A DNA stretch of 64,000 nucleotides, from NCBI RefSeq assembly GCF_020194175.1, contig NZ_JADYVX010000028.1, positions 51,342 to 115,341 on the forward strand, in the 5' to 3' direction. Shown piece by piece: positions 45,411 to 54,718 of this stretch (positions are counted from its first letter, which is position 1; each line of letters opens with the position of its first letter). Position numbers and translations under genes: made by a program. This DNA comes from Bradyrhizobium sp. BRP22 (GTDB taxonomy: Bacteria; Pseudomonadota; Alphaproteobacteria; Rhizobiales; Xanthobacteraceae). Under the pieces are notes generated by a model that was not told the origin of the DNA, ran no database searches, and saw nothing but the letters and a program-made list of their open reading frames with translations.

Positions 45411-46457
45411 TCACGGCCTCCGCTCCCGCCGATCGTTCCGGACGATGGGGGCTACCTCGGTGCCGAGCAGTTCGATCGAACGCTTCATCGCGGCGGTTTC
45501 GAGGGAGGCCGAACTCATCTGGAAGGTGATGCGGGACACGCCGCCGAGCGCGACGCTGGCATCCAGAATCTTCCTGGCGACGCTCTCCGGATCGCCGATC
45601 AGGAACGGGCCAGCCGGTCCACACATCGCCTCGAATTGCTCACGCGACGGCGCAGACCAACCGCGTTCGCGGCCGATCGTCTCGACCATGTGCGCCCAAC
45701 CCGGAAATAAGGCGTCCCTGGCTTTTGCCGAAGTCTCTCCGACGAAGCCTACGGCATGGACGCCGACGATGAGTTGATCCGGCCGATGTCCAGCGCGCAG
45801 CCCGCTGTCGCGGTAGAGATCGACGAGCGGACGGAACCGCTCGAAGCTGCCGCCGATGATAGCGACCATCAGCGGCAGGCCGAGCATCCCAGCGCGTGCG
45901 AAGGATTGCGGCGTTCCCCCGACGCCAAGCCATACCGGCAGGCGCTGTTGGTCGGGCCGAGGGAAAACGCCCCGGCCCATGAGCGGCGCGCGAAACCGCC
46001 CCCTCCATTTCGGATGTGTCGTCTCACGCAGCTTCAGGAAGAGGTCGAGTTTCTCTGCGAAGAGATCGTCATAATCCTCCATGCGGAAGCCGAACAAGGG
46101 ATAGGCCTCGCCGAACGAACCTCGACCAACGATGATTTCGGCGCGACCCTTTGCAATCAGATCGAGGGTAGCGAACTCCTGGAACACCCGCACGGGATCG
46201 GCGGCGCTCAGCACGGTAACGGCGCTGGTGAGCCGGATGTTCTGCGTGCGGGCGGCGGCCGCCGCCAAGATGACCGCAGGTGCCGAATCCAGAAATTCCG
46301 AGCGGTGGTGCTCGCCAATACCAAACACGTCGAGCCCGACACGATCCGCGACCTCCACCTCTTCCAGGAGATTCGCCACGCGCTCGGTTGGCGAAGGCGG
46401 CTTTCCCGTCACCGGGTCAGGCAGGACTGCCGCAAAACTATCGATACCGATCTCCAT
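45411..46457 (-). CDS. LLM-class FMN-dependent monooxygenase
   Basis: A 348-residue luciferase-like TIM barrel (FGIGEHHRSEFLDSAPAVIL; LTSAVTVLSAADPVRVFQEF; GRAEIIVGRGSFGEAYPLFG; LPVWLGVGGTPQSFARAG). Such enzymes use reduced FMN from a partner reductase to oxidise organics. In this cluster, an azoreductase could supply reduced flavin, though that is inference. The gene is intact and flanked by pirins. Confidence 0.88.
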   Translation of the reverse strand: MEIGIDSFAAVLPDPVTGKPPSPTERVANLLEEVEVADRVGLDVFGIGEHHRSEFLDSAPAVILAAAAARTQNIRLTSAVTVLSAADPVRVFQEFATLDLIAKGRAEIIVGRGSFGEAYPLFGFRMEDYDDLFAEKLDLFLKLRETTHPKWRGRFRAPLMGRGVFPRPDQQRLPVWLGVGGTPQSFARAGMLGLPLMVAIIGGSFERFRPLVDLYRDSGLRAGHRPDQLIVGVHAVGFVGETSAKARDALFPGWAHMVETIGRERGWSAPSREQFEAMCGPAGPFLIGDPESVARKILDASVALGGVSRITFQMSSASLETAAMKRSIELLGTEVAPIVRNDRRERRP

Positions 46458-46475
46458 GATCGCGACCTTGCAAAA

Positions 46476-47397
46476 TCATAAGCCAGCGATCCGTATCCCT
46501 GGTGGATCGGGTAGCAAGGGTATGAACTCCGTTCCTGCGCCGATCTCGGCGAAGCGGCCGTGTCGCCAGTCATCCTCGGCCTGATCGATCCGGTCCTTCG
46601 AGCTGGAGACGAAGTTCCAATAGATGTGACGCTTCTCGGGAAAGGGCTCACCTCCGAGCAGCATCAGATGGGAAGGGCCCCGCGCCAGAAGCACGATCTC
46701 GGCGCCGGGCTTGAAGGCTACCAGCTGCGTTTCGTCGAAGATACCGCTCTGGCCCGCTACCTCGATTTCGCCCGAGATGACGAATGCGGCCCACTCGATA
46801 TGATCTGCAGGGACCTGCAATCGAGCTCGCGCATCCTGCATCGACACACATTAGGTCTGAATAGACCGGCACGGGCGAGCGATGTCCGAACGCTTCGCCC
46901 GCCACGACGGTGAGCGAGAGCCCGTCAGACGAGACCCTCGGCAGTGCGCGTTTGGCGTGATTGGAAAAGTCCGGCGCCATGTCTTCCAGCGCCTTGGACA
47001 GCGCAACCCATATCTCCTGGCCGAACATCGTGCCGCCCTGGGCCTGGACCTTCGGTGGCGTGCGCTCCGAATGAACGATGTCGCGGCCCGCCGTCATCCA
47101 ATTCACGTCGCCGGGGCGGATCGTCTCGATATGGCCCGCGCTGTCGCAGTGAATCATCTCGCCTTCGAGCAGGTAGGTCAGCGTCGAGAGACCGATATGA
47201 TGTTGAGGACGGACACCTGGGCCGGCCCGGGCACGGAGCACAACCGGCCCGAATTGATCGAGGAAGATGAAGGGGCCGACCATTCGGCGCCGCGCCGAGA
47301 GCAACGCGCGACGAACCTCGAAGCCGTCATCCAGATCCCGGACTGGAAGCATTACTTGCTCCACTGTTGTGTCCGACGTTGCGCTTGAGCTGGTCAT
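46476..47397 (-). pseudogene. Pirin family gene with frameshift
   Basis: The N-terminal 190 codons (GPFIFLDQFGPVVLRARAGP, PQHHIGLSTLTYLLEGEMIH, GDVNWMTAGRDIVHSE) are a good pirin domain. Near 46835 the frame breaks and the C-terminal cupin continues in another frame: ARLQVPADHIEWAAFVISGE, LLGGEPFPEKRHIYWNFVSS, to a stop at 46476. A single-base indel in GATGCAGGATGCGCGAGC would explain it. Either the gene is inactive or the base call is wrong; the remainder is well conserved, so the event is recent. Confidence 0.8.
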
Positions 47398-47415
47398 GGA
47401 CGAGGCCTGTGCGGG

Positions 47416-48018
47416 TCACGCTGCCGTGGCGAGCGCCTGCTTTGCACTGGCGAGTGCCGCCTCGCGCGCTTCGGGCCCGAAGCCGATCTTCTCCGCATGG
47501 ATGAAGGTGATGTCGGTCAACCCGATAAAGCCCAAGAGCGTGCGCAGATAGGGTTCCTGGAAATCCATCACATTGGCAGGCCCCTCGGAATAGAGGCCAC
47601 CGCGTGATTCGACGACGATGACGCGCTTGCCGGTGATCAGGCCCTGCGGGCGGGCTTCCGAATAGCTGAATGTCTCGCCGGCCCGCAGCACGTAATCAAA
47701 CCAGGACCGCAGCCCCGTCGGGATGCTGAAGTTGTACATCGGCGCCCCGATGACGATCGTATCCGCAGCGCGCAGCTCGGCGATCAGCTCATCCGAAAGA
47801 GCGCGAGCCGCCCGCTCCTCATCGGACTTCGGCTCTCCTCTGACGCCTGCCACATTGGCTCCCGTCAGATGAGGAACGGGGTTAGCGCCGAGATCTCGTT
47901 GAATCACGGTCGCGCCCGGATTTGCTCTGGAGAGGTTGCGGACGGCTTCGTCGATCAGGATCTTGGAGACGGATGCATCGCCGGATACGCTGCTGTTGAG
48001 CACGAGAATAGTCGGCAT
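47416..48018 (-). CDS. azoR: FMN-dependent NADH:quinone/azo reductase
   Basis: A 200-residue flavodoxin-like AzoR: ILVLNSSVSGDASVSKILID (FMN phosphate loop), IGAPMYNFSIPTGLRSWFDY, and GKRVIVVESRGGLYSEGPAN. These enzymes reduce quinones and azo compounds by two electrons, limiting redox cycling. It fits the electrophile-stress cluster (pirin, DoxX, LysR). The gene is intact. Confidence 0.9.
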   Translation of the reverse strand: MPTILVLNSSVSGDASVSKILIDEAVRNLSRANPGATVIQRDLGANPVPHLTGANVAGVRGEPKSDEERAARALSDELIAELRAADTIVIGAPMYNFSIPTGLRSWFDYVLRAGETFSYSEARPQGLITGKRVIVVESRGGLYSEGPANVMDFQEPYLRTLLGFIGLTDITFIHAEKIGFGPEAREAALASAKQALATAA

Positions 48019-48076
48019 GTTGTTTTCCTTCGCTTGTGAGGACGTTTGTGAGAGGTTTCAAGAGATCCAGGCCGGT

Positions 48077-48478
48077 TCAGCAATCGCTGAGCCAAACATC
48101 AGCTCGAGGCGTAGCCGGTGATGCGCACACGGCGGGCATGAGACTCCACGCGCCGGCGCCAAAGGCCGCGACCTGAAGCAGACCGCCCGCAACTGCAATC
48201 TTCTTTAGGATGAGCTGGTGCTGGTGCAAGAAGTCGTTATGAAGCGCCAAGCGCAAAAGGCCGCGAGGATCAGCGCCACGATCCGCCTTCGATACCCGAA
48301 CACAAGCGCCAGTCCGCCCCCCGACTTCTACGATGACTGCGATCAGATAGCCGAGAAATGGGGCCGGAAGGCCCGTCGAGGCGATGTAACCTTCGATCAT
48401 CGTGGCTGCCGTGAGCTTGCTGATGGCACTCAGAAGAAAACGAATGGCAATCAAACTGCGGCCGGCTGCGGCAAGCAC
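48077..48478 (-). pseudogene. DoxX-family gene with frameshifts
   Basis: The start (FLLSAISKLTAATMIEGYIA, STGLPAPFLGYLIAVIVEVGG) and end (KKIAVAGGLLQVAAFGAGAW) match DoxX proteins. The middle leaves frame at a run of six G (near 48320) where another frame reads GGLALVFGYRRRIVALILAA, then returns. Two compensating shifts preserve both ends. It may be degraded, or the homopolymer was misread. Confidence 0.65.
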
Positions 48479-48615
48479 TGTTGTTTGGTTTTCATTCGAG
48501 AACCCTGTGCAGTTTGTGATCGTTGTTGTGAAAGGTTGAGCCAGGGGAGCTCTCGCGAAGCGCTAATCCCGCTTCCGCCGGTCTACCAGCGCCCCGGACT
48601 CCTCCGCTTCACAAG

Positions 48616-49137
48616 AGCGACTGGCCGCCCTGCATCGCCGATGCTCAGAGTTCACGCGGTAATGGAAACGGACTTGCGTCGGTTGTCCAGACTGAATGCG
48701 CCGGCACCAAACGCGATCACCTGCAGAAGACCGCCGGTGATCGCGATGTTCTTCATGAAATGAACCATCTCGTTCTGGTCAGCCATATTGTTGTGAAACA
48801 AGATGGCCGTGGCGAGCGTGAAGATCGCCAGAGCTGTAGCGGTCAGGCGGGTCTGAAAACCAGCGATCAGAGCGAGCCCCCCGCCCACCTCGACTACGAC
48901 CGCGACGGCGAAAGCCACCCGGGCGAATGGCGCGCCGACCGACTGGATGTAGGCGATCGTGTTGGCGGGAGCAGCGATCTTGGCGACGCCGGACATGACG
49001 AAGATGAGTGCGATCAGTAATCGGCCGAGTGCGGGAAGATAGGTAGGTGTGGACATGGAAGACACTCTTCTGGTTTGAGATGGCTGGATTAATGGCTGTT
49101 CTTGCCCTGAGGATGGGCAGGTCAGATCTGCTCCGTC
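48616..49137. repeat. Long direct repeat with DoxX gene, copy 2
   Basis: About 520 bp nearly identical to 24383-24903. Here the repeat lies in what seems its original place, between another DoxX gene and the LysR-divergent pirin remnant, so 24383 is probably the duplicate. Confidence 0.9.
48652..49056 (-). CDS. DoxX family membrane protein (copy 2)
   Basis: A 134-residue, four-helix membrane protein, almost identical to the gene at 24419 (differences include P/R near residue 48 and Q/E, I/V near residues 96-98). It belongs to the LysR-linked cluster with pirin, azoreductase and LLM genes. An in-frame extension upstream reads a pirin remnant and is not part of the protein. Likely function: membrane component of quinone or thiol-stress protection. 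Confidence 0.88.
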   Translation of the reverse strand: MSTPTYLPALGRLLIALIFVMSGVAKIAAPANTIAYIQSVGAPFARVAFAVAVVVEVGGGLALIAGFQTRLTATALAIFTLATAILFHNNMADQNEMVHFMKNIAITGGLLQVIAFGAGAFSLDNRRKSVSITA

Positions 49138-49328
49138 CGGCCCGCGTGATAGTCGCGGACCGCGCGTTCGAGTTCGGCGATGGTATTCATGACGAAGGGA
49201 CCGGTGGCGTACGATGGAAGGCTCGAGCAGATCGCCTCGCGACGAACCTCGAAGCCATCTCCTCCGAGGGTATGGAAGGCGGCGTGAAGCGTGGAGATTT
49301 TGCGCTCGCGGACAACGAGGGTGTTCAT
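49122..49328 (-). pseudogene. Pirin N-terminal remnant
   Basis: A 68-codon frame starts MNTLVVRERKISTLHAAFHT, LGGDGFEVRREAI like the pirin remnant at 56110-56469, then ends in unrelated sequence (MNTIAELERAVRDYHAGRTE, which itself resembles a pirin C-terminal helix). It is probably an internally deleted pirin: start and end joined, the middle lost. Confidence 0.75.
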
Positions 49329-49382
49329 AGGCGGCCCCGGTGCAGCATTGGCGGAGCCGTATCTCCCCTTCGCATCTCAATA

Positions 49383-49422
49383 AATATGGATAATATAGAA
49401 AAGATTGTTCAGGGTTTTAGAA
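49383..49422 (+). promoter_or_regulatory. LysR autoregulatory promoter region
   Basis: The sequence TATGGATAATATAGAAAA before lysR is repeated at 56529-56546 before the LysR remnant, also divergent from a pirin gene. Its A/T-richness in a GC-rich region and conservation in two places suggest the LysR operator and promoter. Confidence 0.6.
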
Positions 49423-50313
49423 ATGCAGGTTGGTACTCCTACGTTCGATCAGCTGCAGATCCTCGCCACCGTGGCGGACTGCGGCAGTTTCACAGCAGCG
49501 GGGCGCCGCCTCAATCGCGCTACCTCTGCAATCGCCTACGGGATCGACAATCTCGAGGAGCAACTCGGGGTCCTTGTGTTCGATCGCTCGGGAACGAAAA
49601 AGCCTGAATTGACCGAAGCCGGGCGAGCACTCCTCGCTCAGGCACGGTCGGTTCTTCAGGGGATGGACAAGATGCGCGCCAAGGCGGCCAGCCTGCGCGA
49701 AGGCGAGGAAGCGGAGGTGTCGCTGGTGGCGGACGTAATGCTCCCGACGGCTCGTCTTGTCGACGCTCTCCAAGGTTTCCAGGTCGCCTATCCGACGGTT
49801 CAGTTGCGATTACATGCAGAGGCGCTTGGTGCGGTGACCCAGCTCGTAGCAGACGGCACCGCGCGACTGGGAATCAACTGCGCGATTCATTCTCTTCCGG
49901 ACGATATAGACAGGCAGCCGGTCGGACATGTCAGGCTGATCCCCGTGGCATCGCCTTCTCATCCGCTGGCACGCGCGCGACGGCATTCGTCAGGTGACCT
50001 GCGAGAGCACATCCAGCTGGTTCTGACGGACCGCTCGCCACTCACACGAGGCCAGGATTTCGGTGTTGTCAGTAACGGGACATGGCGGCTTGCGGACCTC
50101 GGTGTGAAGCATGCCTTGTTACTGGCCGCCATAGGTTGGGGCTCGATGCCCGACTTTATGGTCCGCGCCGATCTGGACGCCGGACGGCTGGTCGAGCTGG
50201 ACGTGCCGGGCTGGAAGGATGTCCTGTATCCGTTGCAGGCCATTTGGCGAGTGCAAAAGCCTCCGGGTCCTGCAACTCAATGGCTGATCGATCGATTTGC
50301 GGCGCAGATGTGA
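49423..50313 (+). CDS. LysR-family transcriptional regulator
   Basis: A 296-residue LysR-type regulator. Helix-turn-helix at residues 5-60 (FDQLQILATVADCGSFTAAG, RRLNRATSAIAYGIDNLEEQ, LGVLVFDRSG); substrate-binding domain follows. It is transcribed divergently from the pirin/DoxX/azoreductase run, the classic arrangement for its targets. Start at ATG 49423. The first 20 residues are nearly the same as those of the truncated copy at 56566. Inducer probably an electrophile or quinone, by analogy only. Confidence 0.88.
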   Translation: MQVGTPTFDQLQILATVADCGSFTAAGRRLNRATSAIAYGIDNLEEQLGVLVFDRSGTKKPELTEAGRALLAQARSVLQGMDKMRAKAASLREGEEAEVSLVADVMLPTARLVDALQGFQVAYPTVQLRLHAEALGAVTQLVADGTARLGINCAIHSLPDDIDRQPVGHVRLIPVASPSHPLARARRHSSGDLREHIQLVLTDRSPLTRGQDFGVVSNGTWRLADLGVKHALLLAAIGWGSMPDFMVRADLDAGRLVELDVPGWKDVLYPLQAIWRVQKPPGPATQWLIDRFAAQM

Positions 50314-50956
50314 GGTTCTGGGCGCGCGTTTGTGAAGCAGGTCGACCGATCGGGATTAAGCGATCAGGCCGGCAGCGAAACTGCAGCGACAGCGCCGTCA
50401 TTATCGATGAGCGGCAAGCCGTGCACCGCTGAAACAGCTTTAACCATATCCACCGCAGGTGTTTGATCGTCGGAGGTGTAAGCGTCTGCTTGGCGAAGAA
50501 AGAACGCGCTCAGCTCCGCGACGTCACTGCGCAGTTGGCGACCCTCCGTGTGTTCGGTGTCGCCATGGAAGGCTTAGTGAGTTGGATCAGCTCCGAGGTC
50601 GTCACGAACTCGAACCTGAAGTGTTCGAGCACGTTGTCCGGCGAGATCCCGCGTAGGTACCGTTTCTATCTTTGATGAGTCCCATCAATGCGCGCATCAA
50701 AGCTCCGTCCAAGTGCTACCACCTGAGTGCAGTCAAAACTATGATTTGCAGCGGAAACGACGTGTGGAGCCGCAACGAGTGGCTCCTCAAGGGGTGGCCC
50801 CGCATCATCACTCTTTGACGCTTTCACTGCAATCTTCCGTGCGCCGGCGTCCCGTGCCATCAAGGCGAGGACTGCGGCAAAACTGCCGGCAGTGCACGCA
50901 CCGCAAGATGGGTGCGCGACCATCTGGTGACGGATCACGCGGTTACGCGACTGTGA
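50314..50956. other. No supported gene
   Basis: Contains short frames only. One minus-strand frame (50666-50938) has PSCGACTAGSFAAVLALMAR, which vaguely recalls aconitase-type Fe-S proteins, but it is too short and isolated to call. No terminator was identified. Confidence 0.4.
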
Positions 50957-51217
50957 TCAGAGGGCGCGATTGGTGCCGATGACGCGCACTTCCTCTCTGC
51001 CGAACTCGGCGATCTCGCCATTCATTCCGCCGGTAAACAGTCCGTACCAGACCGCCGGCTTCATCTTCATCGCCTTGCGATTGAGGACGATCTCCGTGGG
51101 CGAGCTTATCCTATAATAGCCCTTGTCGGATTTTGAGACCGTCCAGTCCGAGATCTTCCGGGCCGTTTCGACAATCGGCAGGAACTCCTTGACGTCGAGC
51201 ACATACAGAACGACCAT
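50957..51217 (-). CDS. Small partner of VOC protein (copy 2)
   Basis: An 86-residue protein, homologous to the gene at 32452-32706 along its whole length (YVLDVKEFLPIVETARKI; KMKPAVWYGLFTGGMNGEIA). The start is 2 nt after the VOC stop. It is intact even though the neighbouring racemase copy is broken, so it may be under selection. Function unknown. Confidence 0.7.
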   Translation of the reverse strand: MVVLYVLDVKEFLPIVETARKISDWTVSKSDKGYYRISSPTEIVLNRKAMKMKPAVWYGLFTGGMNGEIAEFGREEVRVIGTNRAL

Positions 51218-51219
51218 TT

Positions 51220-51921
51220 TCAGCGCTCCCCAATGAATTCTTCAACAAGTTTCGCCTTGCGACGCCAGACCGTATCGATGTCTCGAAGGCGATCTCCCTT
51301 CGTCCTCAATTCATCTTCAACCTGAATCGCAGCCTCGAGTGTCAGCTTCGCATCAAGCTCGTCGATGACTTCGACGTCGCGCAAGCGAAGTGTGATCTCG
51401 ATCGGGTATCCGTTGGGGTCACGGAAGTAGATCGACTCCAGGATCTCGTGACGCGTGTAGGGCGAAACCGTGAGGCCGCGCGCTTCGAGAGTGGTCTTCC
51501 AGCATTGCAGCTCCTCGGCGGTGGGCACACTCCACGCGGTATGCGTCGCCGAATAGAAATGATGATCCTCCGGCATGTATTTTTCGGTCAGGTCAGATCC
51601 GATGTAGTAGAAGAAGGCGATCGTGGCACCTTTGCCTGCATCGAAGAAGAAGTGGAGAAAATCGGGATGACCGGGATCGCCCCAACCGCGGGCGCTGATC
51701 GTATGAACCAGCGGCAGACCGAGAATATCTCGATAGAATTCGATGGTTTCCCGCAGCTTCCAGGTTGGCCGGGCGGTGTGATCCACCCCATCCAGGCGCG
51801 GCTGAACAGTATCGCCGCTTGCCTTCTTCAGGCTCCCGATATCGACCTCCCGGGTCTGGTACTCCCTCTTGGTCGTGTAGGGGCTGTCCGATCTCGCCTC
51901 TTGGTGCAAAGTTTCCTGCAT
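51220..51921 (-). CDS. VOC-family protein (copy 2)
   Basis: A 233-residue protein closely similar to the VOC protein at 31753 (same GVDHTARPTWKLRETIEFYR block, SATHTAWSVPTAEELQCW, and DPNGYPIEITLRLRDVEV). The metal-binding His48, the second His and the Glu are kept, so it should be active. Its N-terminal 25 residues differ. It is followed by the small partner gene. The pair is transcribed opposite to copy 1. Confidence 0.82.
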   Translation of the reverse strand: MQETLHQEARSDSPYTTKREYQTREVDIGSLKKASGDTVQPRLDGVDHTARPTWKLRETIEFYRDILGLPLVHTISARGWGDPGHPDFLHFFFDAGKGATIAFFYYIGSDLTEKYMPEDHHFYSATHTAWSVPTAEELQCWKTTLEARGLTVSPYTRHEILESIYFRDPNGYPIEITLRLRDVEVIDELDAKLTLEAAIQVEDELRTKGDRLRDIDTVWRRKAKLVEEFIGER

Positions 51922-52049
51922 CTTGGTTCTCCATCCTTGTTTGTTTGCGCGGCTCGCGCCGCTGGGCAGACACCGCCTGATCGACGCAACCGATCTCTTC
52001 GATACCCGGGCCCTGCGCTGTCCCCCCGAACGACACGCTCAGGGATCAA

Positions 52050-52863
52050 TCAGGCGACGTGCTGCGCAGCCTTCCTACGAAGCGCTCCCTCGCTGAGATT
52101 TGCGGAGGACAGGAAGAATCCGGCATCAGGAGCCACCGGCTCGAGCTGAGCGACGCTGAGCATCTTGCGGGCCGTGCAGATCGCGGCCGACGTCACAGGC
52201 AGCCCGAGCCAATCTTCGACGCGCTGAATGGCCTTGAGCGATGGCATTTGAACGCAGGGGACAGCACGACGGCGTCGACCCCTCCGATATCGAGTCTGGC
52301 AACGTCGTCGATAAGCAGATCTGGATCGCGCCGACCGATGGCAACGTTGTCATCGACCGACAACGAATCGAGTCCTTCACGATGATGCCTTCGTTTTGGA
52401 TGTAATCGACAACGAGGTCCGTCAGCGGTCTGACGTAGGGCGTTACGACGGATATCGAACGCACACCGCTGCGCTTGAGTTCGTCAACGAGCGCTCCGAC
52501 CGAGGTAACGACCGGCACGTCGCGGCCTTCGCGCTTGAGAACATCGTAAAGCTGGGCCTCGGATTTTCTGTGATATCCGGCACCCATCGACGTGATGACC
52601 ACCAGGCAGGCATAGCCGACGACATCCACGGGCGCGTCAGCCAATTCCGCGGCGCACCTGATGCTATCCCGGTCCATGGCTTCCAATTCGGCCTTGACGA
52701 CCTTCTTCATCCTCATCCGACTGGAATGGAACGTAAGTGTGGCGTCACGCATTCCCGCCGATTCCCTGGCGCGAACAAGCGCCGGAATTTCGGTTTCCAT
52801 GGTCGTGTTCGAGCTCGGCACGATCTGACCGATCTGGACTATTCGCTTGGGCACTGATCTCAC
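52050..52863 (-). pseudogene. Maleate isomerase-like gene, frameshifted (copy 2)
   Basis: The start (RIVQIGQIVPSSNTTMETEI) and first active-site cysteine region (VVGYACLVVITSMGAGYH) match the gene at 29587. Around 52390 the frame slips, and the second cysteine block (CVQMPSL) and C-terminus (LGLPVTSAAICTARKMLSVA) lie in other frames; the base missing between TCC and TGC of that block is evident. At least two indels inactivate the gene. Confidence 0.82.
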
Positions 52864-53404
52864 CTCGCCGGCTCATCATTAGAAAGCGCTTCTGTTCCAA
52901 CCAATCGCGGATGTTCTGACCAGCTATCAGTTAGATAGTCAGTCGCGCTCCTTCCGACAACGCGTCGTCGCTCCTCTGGGTAGCCCGGAGGCCCGCTGTC
53001 GTTATCGCATCCCTCAACGCAACGCGGGAATCATCCATCAGCAGATCTCTCCCCCTCTGCGATCTGTTTCCATTATGAGGCCGGCAATTCGTCGCGTCAA
53101 ACTGTTTTTCGACACAAATGTCGAACTTTATCGACGTCGATAAAACTTCTGTGGTCGAGTTTGCTGTCGGCTATTCTGCGAGCCAAAACTCTACACAAAG
53201 CGGAAGACATCGTTGGAGAGAGTTGGAGTTCGCCACGCGATTGCGGGTGTCGTTTGTCAATCGCTGGACGGCTTTAGGAATACGTCAACGCTGGTGTTCT
53301 CACCACAGAGACGCTCGTTTCCGCTTTTGCCGACGCTGTCAGAGCGCACCCGAACCGGCCTGCCCGCTCCGAGACGGATTGGTGCTGCACCTACTCCTAG
53401 CTTG
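52864..53404. other. Divergent control region of copy 2 with ligase 5' remnant
   Basis: Contains the operator palindromes listed separately and, toward 53404, degraded sequence corresponding to the N-terminus of the aryl-acid ligase (traces such as FVNRWTALGIRQ in shifted frames). It mirrors the divergent region at 28098-28297. Confidence 0.5.
53108..53144. promoter_or_regulatory. Twin palindromes, regulator binding site
   Basis: Two perfect palindromes lie end to end: TTCGACA-CAAA-TGTCGAA (53108-53125) and TTTATCGACGTCGATAAA (53127-53144). They occupy the same position as the 28226 palindrome in the intact copy. Likely operator for the TetR-type regulator. Confidence 0.65.
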
Positions 53405-53763
53405 ACGTCGTCACCGACAAGGCTGCTTCGGCCTTCCTCCGCCTCGGTCCCGAGCCCCAGGATCGGATTCTCTTTCAGTTGCCGAACTCGAAAGAACTGG
53501 TGATCGCGCTCATCGCCTGCCTCAAGGCCGGCCTGATCCCGGTCTGCACGCTCGCAGCTCACCGCCAGATCGAAATTGGCTATCTCGGAAGGCATGCCTC
53601 CGCGCGCGCTCACATCGTGCCTGGGCTTGATCCGCGGTTCGACTTCATCTCCTTTGCCGAGGACATGCGGCAGCAAATTCCCTCCCTGCAGATCACGATC
53701 GCAACCAAAGGAAGCGCAGCGTCGTTGAACGGCCGCGACCAGCACACAAAGATTTCAACGTGA
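53405..53763 (+). pseudogene. Aryl-acid ligase remnant (copy 2)
   Basis: About 105 codons read VTDKAASAFLRLG, ILFQLPNSKELVIALIACLK, AHRQIEIGYLGRHASARAHI and FDFISFAEDMRQQIPSLQIT, nearly matching residues 60-175 of the ligase at 26391. The adenylation motifs and C-terminal domain are absent, and it is on the opposite strand to the copy-2 VOC genes, as in the original divergent layout. Confidence 0.82.
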
Positions 53764-54077
53764 GGTCGTGGGTTCGAGTCAATGGAGTGCTGCCGCCTTT
53801 CCCCACACTCGCCGAGCTTACGATACCTTCAATCTTGGGCATGACGAGCCAGATCAGCTTTGCGCGCGGCGCCCAAATGGTGAAAGGCCACGACCTCCGG
53901 TACACGACACGCGTGACGACGTACCGGCATGCTAGAACGCCTCGACCGTCCATTGCAAAGTGTCGGTCCTGCAGCTTCGACGTCAACGCCATCCAACAGC
54001 AGCACGCAGACGAGGAGAGGACTCGGACTCCGATTGCTCGAGGCGCGGAAGCCGTCACACGATCATTCGCATTCTAG
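53764..54077. other. No gene seen; tRNA T-arm-like string
   Basis: No supported coding frame. At 53764-53780 there is AGGTCGTGGGTTCGAGT, which looks like the T-arm of a tRNA, but no acceptor or anticodon arm is present. It could be a scar of an integration site. Confidence 0.35.
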
Positions 54078-54685
54078 TCACTTGCCACTGGCAGTGGCGT
54101 AGTAATCGAACAGCCGGCTCGCATCGCCGGAGAGCCAGTCCGCTTCACCGCTGATGTAGCCTTCGACCTGTCCAGTAACGCCGATCAGGAACGAGATCGG
54201 CATGCCGTATAGCGCGAACGGCGCTCAGCCTCCCCGCGGGCGCCGGCACGTGTGACCAGGCCTCCAGGATCGAACCCGATCGTGAGGCGATGAAGCTTCA
54301 GCTCCCTCACGAAAGGTGCGACCTTTGATCGATCGCGATCCGTCGCGATTGCGATGACCGCGAGGTCGGGCCGGCCGATTGTCGCCAGCCGATCCAACAT
54401 CGGCAATTCGGTCCGGCAGGCCGGGCACCAGGTCGCCCAGAAGTTGACGAGCACTACCGTCCCCCTAAGGGAGGTCAGATCGAGCACGCCTCCGGAGAGA
54501 CGCCGGATCGGGACGGGCGGGACCGGCCTTGCGCCGCGAAGCTCTATGAACTGATGCCGAACTGTTGTGAATGGAGGCGGTTCGCCGGCCTCGCTGTCCG
54601 ATATAACTGGCATTGCCAGCGCGGCGCCCGCGCCTGCTAACCGCGCAACGAAGGCGCGGCGTGTTGTAATCTGATCAGACATCAT
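54078..54685 (-). pseudogene. TlpA-type thioredoxin, C-terminal frameshift
   Basis: A signal/Tat-like N-terminus (TTRRAFVARLAGAGAALAMP), then a thioredoxin fold with the redox motif FWATWCPACRTELPM (CPAC). After GLVTRAGARGEAERRS, near 54225, the frame shifts; in the correct frame the rest reads FALYGMPISFLI, GQVEGYISGEADWLS, ASRLFDYYATASGK and ends at 54078. A one-base indel is responsible. The catalytic domain is complete, so a truncated product (166 aa) might still fold poorly. Location: periplasm. Confidence 0.75.
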
Positions 54686-54718
54686 GAAAGGGTTCGCTGC
54701 GCAGTATTGATCCGATTG

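Noticed and set aside
50666..50938. Minus-strand frame with PSCGACTAG resembling aconitase/LeuC iron-sulfur motif
   Set aside because: Only a short motif; flanking residues do not fit the family and no further blocks are present.
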